Assembly (NCBI GenBank): GCA_016713445.1
Contig: JADJPB010000023.1
Coordinates: 1 to 47,938, forward strand
From: Bacteroidota bacterium
Lineage (GTDB): Bacteria > Bacteroidota > Bacteroidia > AKYH767-A > OLB10
Length of the DNA stretch: 47,938 bases
Reading direction: 5' to 3'
This document shows positions 19,684-29,011 of this stretch, one piece after another. The position numbers were made by a program, and so were the translations under genes. How positions within the stretch are numbered: position 1 is the stretch's first letter; every line of letters begins with the position of its first letter. The notes below the pieces were generated by a model. That model was not told the DNA's origin. It made no database searches and was given only the letters and a program-made list of their open reading frames with translations.

Positions 19684-20418
19684 ATGTCGAGAATAGCATT
19701 AATTTCAGGATCAACCGGAGGACTTGGTTCTGCCCTAGCCCGAAAAATGGCAAAGGCAGGGTATCGTCTCGCGTTGCATTACTTCCAGCATGTTGATGAG
19801 GCCAAAACATTATTAAAAGAACTTGATGGAGAAGAAAACCATCATCAACTCTTCCAAGCGGATTTAAGAAAAGAAGAAGATATCATCAGCATGATGAACG
19901 CCATCCGCAGAAATATGGGATCGGTAGAAGTACTCGTCAACAATGCAGGCATACCTTTCAGCGGATTAAGTTGGAAACAAAGTTTAGAAAGTTGGCAAGA
20001 AGTATTCAATGTAAACACAACGGCTGCATGGATGCTCAGCAAACATTGCATTCCGCAAATGCGCACCTATGAAACAGGACGCATCATTTACATCTCGTCT
20101 GTCGTGGCACATCGACCTTTAGCCGGGACATCTGCATACGCCGCATCTAAATCAGCGCTAGAAGGTCTCACAAGAGCACAAGCTGTCGAGTTAGCACACT
20201 TCAATATTACAGTGAACTGCATTGCTCCCGGATACTTCGATGCAGGCATGATACACTCGGTTGACGACCATCTGCAAGAAAATATTAAGAGTGCTACACC
20301 CGCATCCAGATTAGGTCATGCCGATGAATTAGCAGCGGCAACCTTATATTTATGCAGTGAAGAAGCATCATTTACCACAGGACAAATCATTCATATAAAC
20401 GGAGGCTTATACATTTAA
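19684..20418 (+). CDS. SDR-family oxidoreductase, FabG-like
   Basis: Short-chain dehydrogenase/reductase, intact from the ATG at 19684 (244 residues); an in-frame extension to 19618 overlaps the previous gene and is unlikely. The NAD(P) motif is 'ALISGSTGGLGSALARKMA', followed by 'VEVLVNNAG', the catalytic Ser in 'IIYISSVVAH', Tyr/Lys in 'SAYAASKSALEG', and the C-terminal 'GQIIHINGGLYI'. It resembles 3-oxoacyl-ACP reductase. Given its position it may supply a hydroxyacyl chain or reduced sugar for the operon's product, but that is inference. Confidence 0.85.
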   Translation: MSRIALISGSTGGLGSALARKMAKAGYRLALHYFQHVDEAKTLLKELDGEENHHQLFQADLRKEEDIISMMNAIRRNMGSVEVLVNNAGIPFSGLSWKQSLESWQEVFNVNTTAAWMLSKHCIPQMRTYETGRIIYISSVVAHRPLAGTSAYAASKSALEGLTRAQAVELAHFNITVNCIAPGYFDAGMIHSVDDHLQENIKSATPASRLGHADELAAATLYLCSEEASFTTGQIIHINGGLYI

Positions 20419-20422
20419 AATT

Positions 20423-21070
20423 ATGGTACATTTATTAAGCGAAGGAAATTCTATCATCAACCAATTTATTGCTGAACTCAGAAATGTAGACGTGCAAAAA
20501 GATCGTATGCGCTTTCGAAGAAATTTAGAACGCATTGGAGAAATTGCTGCTTTAGAAATTTCAAAAAAACTTCCATATCATATGGTAGAAGTAGTTACTC
20601 CATTAGGCATTGCTAATATTTCGTTGATGTCGGAGCAACCCATTGTTGGAACCATTTTAAGAGCGGGATTACCACTACATCAAGGCATTTTAAATTATTT
20701 TGATCAAGCCGATAATGCTTTTATCTCTGCATACAGAAAACATCATAAAGACGGATCATTTGATATCCATTTAGATTATATCAGCAGTCCTTCCATGGTG
20801 GGTCGCATTCTCATTCTTGCCGACCCTATGCTTGCTACCGGCTCATCCATGGTCACTACCTACCGAGCCATCGCAGAAAAAGGCAAGCCAAAGCATACGC
20901 ATATTGTTGCTGCGGTTGCCAGCACGCAAGGTGTTGAATATTTGAAAAAAAATATGCCCGCTGAAGTTGATATTTGGGTAGGCGTTATTGATGAAGAATT
21001 AACCGCACAAGCTTACATCGTTCCTGGCTTAGGGGATGCGGGTGATTTAGCTTACGGAGAGAAAATATAA
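20423..21070 (+). CDS. upp: uracil phosphoribosyltransferase
   Basis: Pyrimidine salvage: uracil + PRPP gives UMP. Intact, 215 residues. 'PIVGTILRAGLPLHQGILN' is the family signature, 'ILILADPMLATGSSM' binds PRPP, and 'YIVPGLGDAGDLAYGE' is the uracil-binding C-terminus. It starts 4 bases after the SDR stop, so it is probably the last gene of the operon from 15520. Confidence 0.95.
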   Translation: MVHLLSEGNSIINQFIAELRNVDVQKDRMRFRRNLERIGEIAALEISKKLPYHMVEVVTPLGIANISLMSEQPIVGTILRAGLPLHQGILNYFDQADNAFISAYRKHHKDGSFDIHLDYISSPSMVGRILILADPMLATGSSMVTTYRAIAEKGKPKHTHIVAAVASTQGVEYLKKNMPAEVDIWVGVIDEELTAQAYIVPGLGDAGDLAYGEKI

Positions 21071-21129
21071 GTTAAAGAAAACACTTTTCAATTTAGACAT
21101 CGGAGAAAGACACGAAGGAATAATAATAA

Positions 21130-21702
21130 ATGATTGAGTTCTGGAAAATCGTTCAAGTCATACTTTTAAGCAGCGTAAAATTCGTAGCAGGTCCAGCTTT
21201 TGCCTATTACAACAAACAACATGAATTTACACTACCCGAGACAGTAATATACTGTGTAATTGGCGGAATGTTAGGCGTAGTAGTATTTTCATATCTCTCC
21301 AAACCCTTCTTTAGATTAGAGCATTGGCTCTTTAGAAAATACAGACGATGGAAACAAAAACCAAAAATTTTCTCTAAGCCCAAAGTGGATTTAGAAGGAA
21401 ATTTTATTGTGAATTACGAGTATGTTGACAAAGATGAAAAGCGAAAAGTGTTCACCAAGAAAAATCGTCGCATCGTTCAAATCTGGAAAAAATATGGACT
21501 CACAGGAATCGCCATCGTCACCCCTATTTTCCTTTCCATTCCCATTGGAACTATCATTGCAAATAGTTTAGAGGAAAAAAAAAGTAAAATACTATTGTAC
21601 ATGTTTTTCTCCATCCTTTTTTGGTCGGTGGCCATGATTACGGTATTTGAACTACTTCACGTAGCCAGTATAAAAGATTTACAAGAACAAGTTATTCCAT
21701 GA
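21130..21702 (+). CDS. conserved integral membrane protein
   Basis: 190 residues, intact. About four membrane segments: near residues 5-25, 38-58 ('VIYCVIGGMLGVVVFSYL'), 125-147 ('GIAIVTPIFLSIPIGTIIA') and 155-178, with a basic soluble region between the second and third. The third segment resembles the small multidrug-export or YqaA-like families, but weakly. Its last codon overlaps the next start (ATGA), so it is translationally coupled to the nucleotidase. Confidence 0.65.
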   Translation: MIEFWKIVQVILLSSVKFVAGPAFAYYNKQHEFTLPETVIYCVIGGMLGVVVFSYLSKPFFRLEHWLFRKYRRWKQKPKIFSKPKVDLEGNFIVNYEYVDKDEKRKVFTKKNRRIVQIWKKYGLTGIAIVTPIFLSIPIGTIIANSLEEKKSKILLYMFFSILFWSVAMITVFELLHVASIKDLQEQVIP

Positions 21703-22404
21703 GCCAAAAATACAGTCACCTCTTCTTTGATTTAGACCATACCTTATGGGATACCGATCGTAACGCGGAAGAAAGTTTGAGAGAAATATTTGAAGAATTA
21801 AATCTCACGCTAAAAGGTGTTCCCGATTTCGACACCTTTCATGTACAATACAAACAACATAATGAGCGATTGTGGGGATTGTATTCGGATAACAAGGTGG
21901 GTAAAGATGCAGTTCGTCTACATCGCTTTGTACACACCTTGCAAGATTTCGATATTCATGACGATGCCATTGCAAATTCATTGGCCGATGCCTTTAGTGA
22001 TGCGAACGCCGCACAAGCAATATTTAATTCCAGGAACGATTGAATTGTTAGATGCTCTTCACACCAAATTTTCGTTAAACATTATTACCAATGGATTCAA
22101 AGAAGCACAACATGTGAAGATGAATTCATCGGGATTAATAAAATATTTTGACACCGTATTTGTCTCGGAAGAAGTAGGTGTACACAAACCAGACCCCAAA
22201 ATTTTTCATCATTCCATGCAACATTCCGGAGCAAAAAAGATGGAAGATTGTATGATGATTGGAGATACTTATCAGACGGATGTTTTTGGCGCCTTAAATG
22301 CTGGAATGACGGCAGTACATTTTGCACCAAATGGGAATGAAAAGCACAAAGAACCAGTGATTACAATTCGGAGTTTGATGGAGCTGTTGGAATACGTAGG
22401 GTAA
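21699..22404 (+). CDS. YjjG-type HAD pyrimidine nucleotidase, one frameshift
   Basis: HAD-superfamily phosphatase, about 235 residues, like the YjjG family that hydrolyses non-canonical pyrimidine nucleotides. Motif I 'HLFFDLDHTLWDTDRNAEE' holds the nucleophile Asp, motif II is 'LNIITNGFKEAQ', the motif III Lys is in 'GVHKPDPKIF', and motif IV is 'MIGDTYQTDVFGALNAGM'. A frame change near 22010-22020 separates cap and core. The first part is also readable in a second overlapping frame, which is a shadow. Confidence 0.87.
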
Positions 22405-22560
22405 TTCAGAATGCAGAATTAAGAATTCAGAATTAGCTGAAAATTGTAATCTTTATGATATTATTTCCTTCCGAGATTATTGCGCCAACATGATAAAACT
22501 TAGCATAGCGCAGCCTTAGCGTCCCGATAGCTATCGGGATTAATGTAGCGCAGCCTTTGC
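22405..22560. repeat. cluster of short intergenic repeats
   Basis: Begins with 'cagaatgcagaattaagaa' and ends with 'gcgcagcctttgcggcttcg'. In between is the perfect palindrome tcccgatagctatcggga at 22522-22539, a motif I recall as frequent between genes in Bacteroidota. No gene is visible in 22405-22655. Confidence 0.6.
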
Positions 22561-22655
22561 GGCTTCGCGCCTTTGCGAGAAAAAAAGCTTAGAAGAATGT
22601 GGGAAATTTCAAGTGCATCGATATTTGTTGCTCTTCTTGTCAAAGATTAATGAAA

Positions 22656-22683
22656 CAAAAAAGCCTCCCGCATAGGAGGCTTT
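22656..22683 (-). terminator. terminator of the metal-binding protein gene
   Basis: On the minus strand, aaagcctcc and ggaggcttt form a 9-base stem with a 6-base loop and end in a T-run. It lies 18 bases past the stop of the gene at 22702-23007. Confidence 0.85.
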
Positions 22684-22701
22684 AAATTTTATAATAAATG
22701 A

Positions 22702-23007
22702 TTAATGCTTATGTCCAGCATGATCTTTATCTTCTGCAGCTTTCGCATCAGCGTGTCCACCTTTTTGGCAGCAAGAAGATTTTCCAGCAGCGGATTTTGC
22801 TTCTTTATCAGAGCAAGCTTTTGCATCTTTAGATTTTTTAGAGCAACAAGATGCTGCAGGTTTAGCAGCAGGTTTTTCTTTTGCTACATCGCTTTGTTGA
22901 ACATCAGTTGCTACAGCTGCTTTTTCAGATTGAACTGCAGTTTGTGCAAGAGCAGAGCTAAATGAACATACGGTCACGAAAGCAGCTGCAAGAAGGAATT
23001 TTTTCAT
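22702..23007 (-). CDS. secreted Cys/His-rich probable metal-binding protein
   Basis: 101 residues from the ATG at 23007; a 112-residue version begins upstream at 23040 but puts charged residues ahead of the signal peptide. The signal peptide is 'MKKFLLAAAFVTVCSFSSA' followed by 'LAQ'. The mature part is Ala/Lys-rich with two CC pairs ('AASCCSKKSKDAKACSDKE', 'KSSCCQKGGHADAKA') and ends 'DKDHAGHKH'. Paired Cys and a His tail suggest periplasmic binding of copper or another soft metal. No transporter or regulator is adjacent. No named family recognised. Confidence 0.75.
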   Translation of the reverse strand: MKKFLLAAAFVTVCSFSSALAQTAVQSEKAAVATDVQQSDVAKEKPAAKPAASCCSKKSKDAKACSDKEAKSAAGKSSCCQKGGHADAKAAEDKDHAGHKH

Positions 23008-23141
23008 ATTTATTTTTGGATTATGTTTTTCTATACGCAATGATACGGCTTTTAGATACTATTTATTGCATTTTATGAAAGATTTTAACCTGTTCTTCCC
23101 AAAAATTCATTTAATCGACAGAACATCTCTATTTTTGGAAC

Positions 23142-24386
23142 ATGACGACGAAGGAAAACATCAGAGTAGCGTTGAATGCTATTCGGGGTCAAATGCTTAG
23201 AACGGTATTAACCATCCTCATCATCGCTTTTGGTATCATGGCTTTAGTCGGCATTTTGACCTCCATTGATGCCCTTAACGGGTCCATCAGCAGTAGTTTT
23301 TCAAGCATGGGGTCAAATTCATTCACTATCCGTAACTCGGGAATGAACATCCACATGGGTGGCAAATCTAAAAGAGCTAAAAGACACCCTAAAATTACTT
23401 ATTATCAAGCACTTGAGTTTAGTGAACGGTATAAGTACCCATCACAGGTTTCGGTATCTACGATGGCTGATCAAATCGGTGTTATCAAATACGATAATCT
23501 CAAATCGAACCCAAACATCACGGTGATGGGCGTCGATCCCAATTACCTTGATGTTTCGGGATATACGCTTGCATCAGGGAGAAATTTAACAGGACATGAT
23601 TTAGAAGAAGGTCTTCATGTTTGTTTATTAGGAAAAGAACTGGTGGATAAACTATTTGTTACAAAATCAGGAGATATAAATCCCATCGACAAAATTGTAA
23701 GTGTTGGGTCGGCAAAATATCGAGTGATTGGCACCCTTGGTGAAAAGGGATCGAGCATGGGCTTCGGTGGCGATAAAGTTTGTTTAATTCCACTCACCAA
23801 TGCTAAACAGGATTACGGATCAGCATACTCTACTTACTCGATCACAGTAAAACTAAAACAGGTGACCGACCTCGAACCAGCTACTGGTGAAGCCACCAGT
23901 ATGATGCGGAATGTGCGAAAAGATCGAATCGGAGAAGAAGATAGTTTTGAAATTACACAGAGTGATAGTCTGGCAGGAATGGTGATTGAATCCATGAGTA
24001 CTGTTACACTGTCGGCTACTATAATAGGCATCATTACGCTCTTAGGCGCATCCATTGGATTGATGAATATTATGCTGGTGAGTGTGACGGAAAGAACGCG
24101 AGAAATTGGAATCAGAAAATCGCTAGGCGCCACTCGAAAAACAATACGAAAGCAATTTTTAACGGAGGCCATCGTAATTTGTCAGCTAGGCGGAATCACA
24201 GGAATTATTTTAGGAGTACTTATTGGAAATTTAATTTCTATCGCCGTTGGTGGAGCCTTCATCATCCCTTGGGATTGGATTCTCTTAGGAGTGAGTGTAT
24301 GCTTTGTAGTAGGATTGGGTGCAGGAATTTATCCGGCGATAAAGGCATCGAATTTGGATCCGATTGAGGCGTTGCGGTATGAATAA
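23142..24386 (+). CDS. MacB/FtsX-type ABC transporter permease
   Basis: Inner-membrane permease of the MacB/LolC type, intact, 414 residues. One N-terminal membrane helix (about residues 18-40, 'LRTVLTILIIAFGIMALVG'), a large periplasmic domain (about 45-285), then three helices in the FtsX domain with 'MNIMLVSVTERTREIGIRK' and 'SLGATRKTIRKQFLTEA'. It ends 'IKASNLDPIEALRYE', the family's usual tail. Such permeases work with a separate ATPase and an adaptor in mechanotransmission or export; neither is adjacent. Confidence 0.9.
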   Translation: MTTKENIRVALNAIRGQMLRTVLTILIIAFGIMALVGILTSIDALNGSISSSFSSMGSNSFTIRNSGMNIHMGGKSKRAKRHPKITYYQALEFSERYKYPSQVSVSTMADQIGVIKYDNLKSNPNITVMGVDPNYLDVSGYTLASGRNLTGHDLEEGLHVCLLGKELVDKLFVTKSGDINPIDKIVSVGSAKYRVIGTLGEKGSSMGFGGDKVCLIPLTNAKQDYGSAYSTYSITVKLKQVTDLEPATGEATSMMRNVRKDRIGEEDSFEITQSDSLAGMVIESMSTVTLSATIIGIITLLGASIGLMNIMLVSVTERTREIGIRKSLGATRKTIRKQFLTEAIVICQLGGITGIILGVLIGNLISIAVGGAFIIPWDWILLGVSVCFVVGLGAGIYPAIKASNLDPIEALRYE

Positions 24387-26976
24387 TTAAAGGTGCCGCC
24401 CGAAATCGCTAAGGGTAAATAAACATAGGCATCTCCGTTCGTTTTGAGTGAAACAGTCTTACTCTCTACAACTGCATACGGACTGTTTACATTTCTCAAT
24501 TCAACAATAATGGTATCTGCGATTTCGGAACTTATATCTTCTCCTGTATTAAATAAAACGGGTTTCATAATCCCACTGCCCTCGTAATAACCTTCGATGA
24601 AAATCCTTAAGTTGAGTACTACTGAATTTGTAGTAAAATCATCAAAACCGATATCATACGGAAAATTTCGAGGTTCACAGTCATAATCTAATCCAACATA
24701 ACCAGGAGGCTTAGTGCCGGTACCATTCAATCCAACTGAAGAAACAGTGCCATGTAAATCTGTTGCATTATTTACAAATCCAGGATTTCCAATATTTGAA
24801 TTAACATCCGAATTAGGATTTAATGTCATCGCTGCTTGCCATGAAGCCAAATCAGCATGTTCTACTGTGGTAGCACGGAACAAAGAACCATTCGTAGTAT
24901 CTGTTAAATAATAATTATTGTAATCCGACAACGACAAAGCGTTTCCATATTTATTTATTGTATTCGTGTAAAAACAATTGTGATAAGCAACACCGGTCTG
25001 ACCCGAAGTGAAATTTGCAAAAACATTATTTTTAATATTAAAATTCAATCCTGTATTTATAATTATTAAGCAATTCGAGGATGCATTCGGAGTAGTGCTA
25101 CCATTTAAACTTATACTATTATTAAAAATTTCAGATGTTACATTACCAGCTCCACTATCTTGATAATAAATTCCAATGATAGCTGAAATTGTAGTTGGCA
25201 CACCTGTATAAGATGTAAATAAATTGCTAATACTGTTATTAAAAATTTTATATGTCATGATTTGGTTATTCCAGTTTATCCTGATTCCCGAAACCCAATG
25301 ATTCGTTTGTAAAGTAGTACTACTACGACGCAAATTTCGAATAATGTTATTGCTAATTTCATTTATACCATATGATGCTGTCACAGCAATTCCATCTATA
25401 TCCCCAAGTGAACTTGTGCCCGTAATATTTTGAATGATACAATTGCGAACGATAAAATTGGATTGGCCACCTATGGAAACTCCATAACTACCACCTCCAA
25501 TAATATCATCTGGGGTATTAGGATCACCTATGTAATTATAAGTGTTACACGATGAAGTCAAAATTTGATTTCCTTCATCTGCCGGACCTGTAGCATTATT
25601 TGGAGCGGATATGCTGATACCTACATTACAATCTTTTATATTTAGATCACGATACGTATTAAAAGAATTGGTTCCTGCAAATCCACCTGAACTTGACGTG
25701 CTGAAAGAAGAAATTCCATAAACATCATTTCCATGAGCCCGGTTTAAGTTTACTGAAATCTTATCGAAATAATTATTTTGAGCTCCTTTGTTTGGAAGCA
25801 ACTCGAAAACAGCCAGTCCAATTTCTACTGTTTGTGGAGATCCATGCGTGATGAGATTGAGGTTTCTTATGGTTGTGAATGAAGCACAAACGCCCAGTAA
25901 AGGCTCACTTGCATGTCCGATGGCAGAAGTAGCTACATTAGTACCGAATCCAGCTCCGGAAGCAGATACACTGGATCCTCTATAAGCCAATGTAGCCGGA
26001 TCGCCTGTTCTTGTAATTGTCAATCTATTAGTATCACTTGCATTTGGAGTTGCCACGAATATTGGAAAAATATTACTTCCATTTAATGCTGTGGTATCGT
26101 ATTGCAGATCGGTTAAATTTAATGTGACAGCACCAGAAATCCCTCTATGATTTACATCAGCAACCGCCTGCGTTAAACTATTATAAGTTTGACCTACTCC
26201 TACATTGTAGGAACCTGCTCCTATTGTTGTGGGAGCACCAGGTGTAAATCTAAAATGATAACTGGCCAGCCACTCAGCGGACTCAACATACGATGACTAA
26301 CAATGGAAGAACCCGTTATCGCATCTATAAAATTACCATTTCCACCAATGCCCCACTCTATTCCTATCATGGCTCCGCCGCTTGTTGTTTGGGCTCCAAT
26401 AACAGTTAAAATACCATATTTAAATTCAATAACATTTGTCGTCTCATAAAGTATTACTTGACAATTCATTCTTACATTACTACCGGGTGTACCAGTAAAC
26501 GTTGGATAATTGGTAAACTGTATTGTAAATTTTTGATTTCCTGAAGTCCCTTCAGTCTGGTAAAGAATCGAAGAAGAAGCATCATCAATTCAATTATTAA
26601 ACCATGGAGCTAGGCTTTGATTAGGACCATTTGTTGTGACTAAGTTTGCATTACCTACCGTTGTAGCAGGTGCAATAACATCAAACCAAATCAATCCGTT
26701 TGTACTGAGACCAATGTTTGAAAAAATACTATCACCATAATTAAAATTAAATCCAATAGGTATACTCGTTTGATTTGCATTATCTCCTGTTGCAATAGAT
26801 TCCGTTGCTCCGCCTACCAATGAAATTGGAGTATAAACATCATTAAAAGTAGTTCGCGTGAAAGATTGAGCATTTGATTTTATGTTTATTGATCCAATCA
26901 AAATAATTAAAAAAATACTTTTTTGCAATAAAGATAGAATCGATTTGAAATATACAATTTGGTTTTTTGTTTTCAT
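24329..26976 (-). CDS. large secreted beta-helix-like protein, frame-broken and 3'-truncated
   Basis: Secreted protein of about 860 residues from at least three frames (breaks near 26590, 26470-26580 and 26060-26220). A signal peptide occupies about residues 1-36 (ending 'SNAQSF'). The N-terminal domain has 'SIPIGFNFNYGDSIFSNIG' and 'STNGLIWF', a lectin-like module common in Bacteroidota cargo proteins. The middle is a right-handed beta-helix ('FIVRNCIIQNITGTSSLGD', 'NEISNNIIRNLRRSSTT', 'TSEIFNNSISLNGST'). The end 'GDAYVYLPLAISGGTF' should continue into a last domain with a sorting signal. Instead, exactly at the stop of the convergent permease (24387), the frame runs into antisense permease sequence and ends at 24329. 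So the true 3' end is probably missing. Confidence 0.75.
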
Positions 26977-27731
26977 AAAATATTAGGTTTTAGGTATGAC
27001 AATTGAAACTTGTTGCTTCATTACAATTGAATAATAATTTCAACAATTTTATTATTAGAAATTCATGAGTCAATCCCAGACATCGGATAAAAACTACTGA
27101 ATTACTATCCAAAAAGAACATTCAATATTTAATAATTACGCTTTTCACTTTGAAGAAAATCCATAGATCTAATTCCTTATGATTTCTTTGTATTGATTAT
27201 TAGGATGAACGAATTTATGATTTAGATCAAAGCCAGTCAACTCTTTTCTATCAATGGTTGAAAAGTTAAATTAAGCTGATTATAAATTCGAATCTAGATT
27301 TCATGTTTGATTTTAAGAATGATCAAAAATGGTAAAATAAAAATATCTCAAAACCTAATTAACTAATGCATTTTCAAACAATTAAGAATTGCTAATCTAT
27401 CACCATCGCAATCGCACACATTTTTTCGCATGAAACACGATGAGTAGAAAGAAACACGAATCTTATTGAGCAGACGAAACGCTAAAGTTCGGGAGATAAA
27501 AAGTATTTTTGTTGAGAGAATTGAACTTTTGGCACTCTAACAACTTTCTTTTAAACGCAGCGGTCGCCACGAAGCCGCTGCGGTCGTTGCGTTTAAAAAA
27601 GGTAAATTTTAGAAGAAAATCATTTTGCTCCAAGACAAATCAAAGCCACCAGCTAAACTACCTATAAATCAACGAATTAAAAGTAAAGAGAACCTTGATT
27701 GCTAAAAACAACCATTAACTTGAGAAAAAGG
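26977..27731. other. long AT-rich divergent intergenic region
   Basis: No credible coding frame on either strand. It separates the beta-helix gene (minus) from the ribosomal operon (plus) and so should contain the minus-strand promoter, which I could not place. Low-complexity repeat debris is seen at 27411-27480 ('atgaaacacgatgagtag') and 27552-27598 (an imperfect inverted repeat of cgcagcggtcg type). Confidence 0.55.
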
Positions 27732-27761
27732 TTGCTCAAGTAACTGAATTTAGTATCTTTG
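27732..27761 (+). promoter_or_regulatory. Bacteroidota promoter of rpsF operon
   Basis: TTG at 27732-27734, 19 bases, TATCTTTG at 27754-27761: exact consensus TTG-N19-TAnnTTTG. Transcription would begin about 7 bases further on, leaving a leader of roughly 27 bases before rpsF, so there is little room for an S6:S18-type leader structure. Confidence 0.85.
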
Positions 27762-27794
27762 CAGTCCTTAAAAAAAGGAAAAAAACCAGTTATA

Positions 27795-28154
27795 ATGAAA
27801 AAAAATTATGAAACCGTAATCGTCCTTACTCCAGTATTACTGCAGGAGCAAGTAGATGAAGCGGTTGCTAAACATCGTAAATTCCTCACCGACAGCGGTG
27901 CCATAATTGTTCATGAGAACAATTGGGGATTACGCAAACTGGCTTACCCGATCCAAAAGAAGAACACAGGGTTCTACTTTTTATTTGAATTCCAAGCTGA
28001 CGCGGCATTGATCGCGAAGCTGGAAGTTGAGTACAAACGGGATGAGCGTATTATGCGTTTTCTTACAGTTGCCTTAGACAAGCATGCCGTTGCTTACAAC
28101 GAGAGAAAACGTAAAAACGCAACCCAAAAGAAACAAGAAGAAGCAGTAAGTTAA
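27795..28154 (+). CDS. rpsF: 30S ribosomal protein S6
   Basis: Binds S18 and the central domain of 16S rRNA. 119 residues from the ATG at 27795 ('MKKNYETVIVLTPVLLQEQ'); an in-frame upstream extension to 27759 runs through the promoter and is wrong. Conserved segments are 'NNWGLRKLAYPIQKKNTGF', 'FYFLFEFQAD' and 'RDERIMRFLTVALDKH'. First gene of rpsF-rpsR-rplI. Confidence 0.96.
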   Translation: MKKNYETVIVLTPVLLQEQVDEAVAKHRKFLTDSGAIIVHENNWGLRKLAYPIQKKNTGFYFLFEFQADAALIAKLEVEYKRDERIMRFLTVALDKHAVAYNERKRKNATQKKQEEAVS

Positions 28155-28166
28155 AAAAACCTAAAC

Positions 28167-28445
28167 ATGTCGACAAATCCAAACGCAGGCGGAAACATCC
28201 GCTTTCTGAATCCACCGGCAGTGGAGGTAAACAAAAAGAAATACTGCCGATTCAAGAAAATGGGCATCAAGTACATTGACTACAAGGATGCAACATTTTT
28301 AACTAAATTCGTAAATGAGCAAGGGAAATTACTTCCCCGCCGCCTTACTGGTACTTCATTGAAGTTTCAACGTAAAGTGGGTCAAGCCGTAAAGCGTGCA
28401 CGTCACCTGAGCTTGATGCCGTATGTAACTGATCTCTTAAAATAA
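28167..28445 (+). CDS. rpsR: 30S ribosomal protein S18
   Basis: Partner of S6 on the 30S platform. Intact, 92 residues, with 'YCRFKKMGIKYIDYKD' and 'GKLLPRRLTGTSLKFQRKV', the family signature. It starts 12 bases after rpsF. Confidence 0.97.
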   Translation: MSTNPNAGGNIRFLNPPAVEVNKKKYCRFKKMGIKYIDYKDATFLTKFVNEQGKLLPRRLTGTSLKFQRKVGQAVKRARHLSLMPYVTDLLK

Positions 28446-28453
28446 GCTAGACC

Positions 28454-28900
28454 ATGGAAATTATTCTCAAACAAGACATCAAGAACCTTGGTTACGCTGA
28501 CGATATCGTGAAAGTTCGTAACGGGTACGGTCGTAATTACTTAATTCCAAACGGACTTGCAGTAATTGCCAACGAAACCAATCGCAAAGTACATGCAGAA
28601 GTAGTGAAGCAACGCGCTCATAAGATTAACAAGCTTCGTATGGATGCTGATAAATTAGCAGCTGCATTAGCTAGCGTAACACTGTCTATCGGTGCTAAGG
28701 TGGGTGAAAACGGAAAACTCTTCGGATCCATCACTTCACAACAAATTGTAGACAAACTCAAGAACATGGGTTATGACATCGACAAGAAACATGTTGTAAT
28801 GCCTGAAGATCACATCAAACAAACCGGCACTTACACTGCTGAGATTATCATTCTTCGCGACATTCGTGCGAAGTTAAACTTCGACGTTGTTGAAGGGTAA
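28454..28900 (+). CDS. rplI: 50S ribosomal protein L9
   Basis: Binds 23S rRNA at the base of the L1 stalk and helps limit frameshifting. Intact, 148 residues. The N-domain has 'GYADDIVKVRNGYGRNYLI' followed by 'PNGLA', then the long connecting helix, and the C-domain has 'GENGKLFGSITSQQIVDKL'. It starts 8 bases after rpsR and ends the operon. Confidence 0.97.
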   Translation: MEIILKQDIKNLGYADDIVKVRNGYGRNYLIPNGLAVIANETNRKVHAEVVKQRAHKINKLRMDADKLAAALASVTLSIGAKVGENGKLFGSITSQQIVDKLKNMGYDIDKKHVVMPEDHIKQTGTYTAEIIILRDIRAKLNFDVVEG

Positions 28901-28921
28901 TCGATGATGAACTAAAAATTA

Positions 28922-28950
28922 GAAGGCAGAGGGGTTCTCTGCCTTCTTTG
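28922..28950 (+). terminator. intrinsic terminator of the rpsF-rpsR-rplI operon
   Basis: Perfect 10-base stem gaaggcagag / ctctgccttc with a 5-base loop, then tttgttt. Confidence 0.92.
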
Positions 28951-29011
28951 TTTATCCCGACCTACCCGTCGGAATTAAAATCAAATTCAAATCATTTAAA
29001 AAATACTTCGT

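Noticed and set aside
24179..24367. Short plus-strand frame inside the permease gene
   Set aside because: Alternate frame of the intact FtsX domain; a shadow.
26977..27731. A missed gene in the 750-base gap before rpsF
   Set aside because: I read both strands for joined frames and found none that looked protein-like; only AT-rich sequence and repeat debris.
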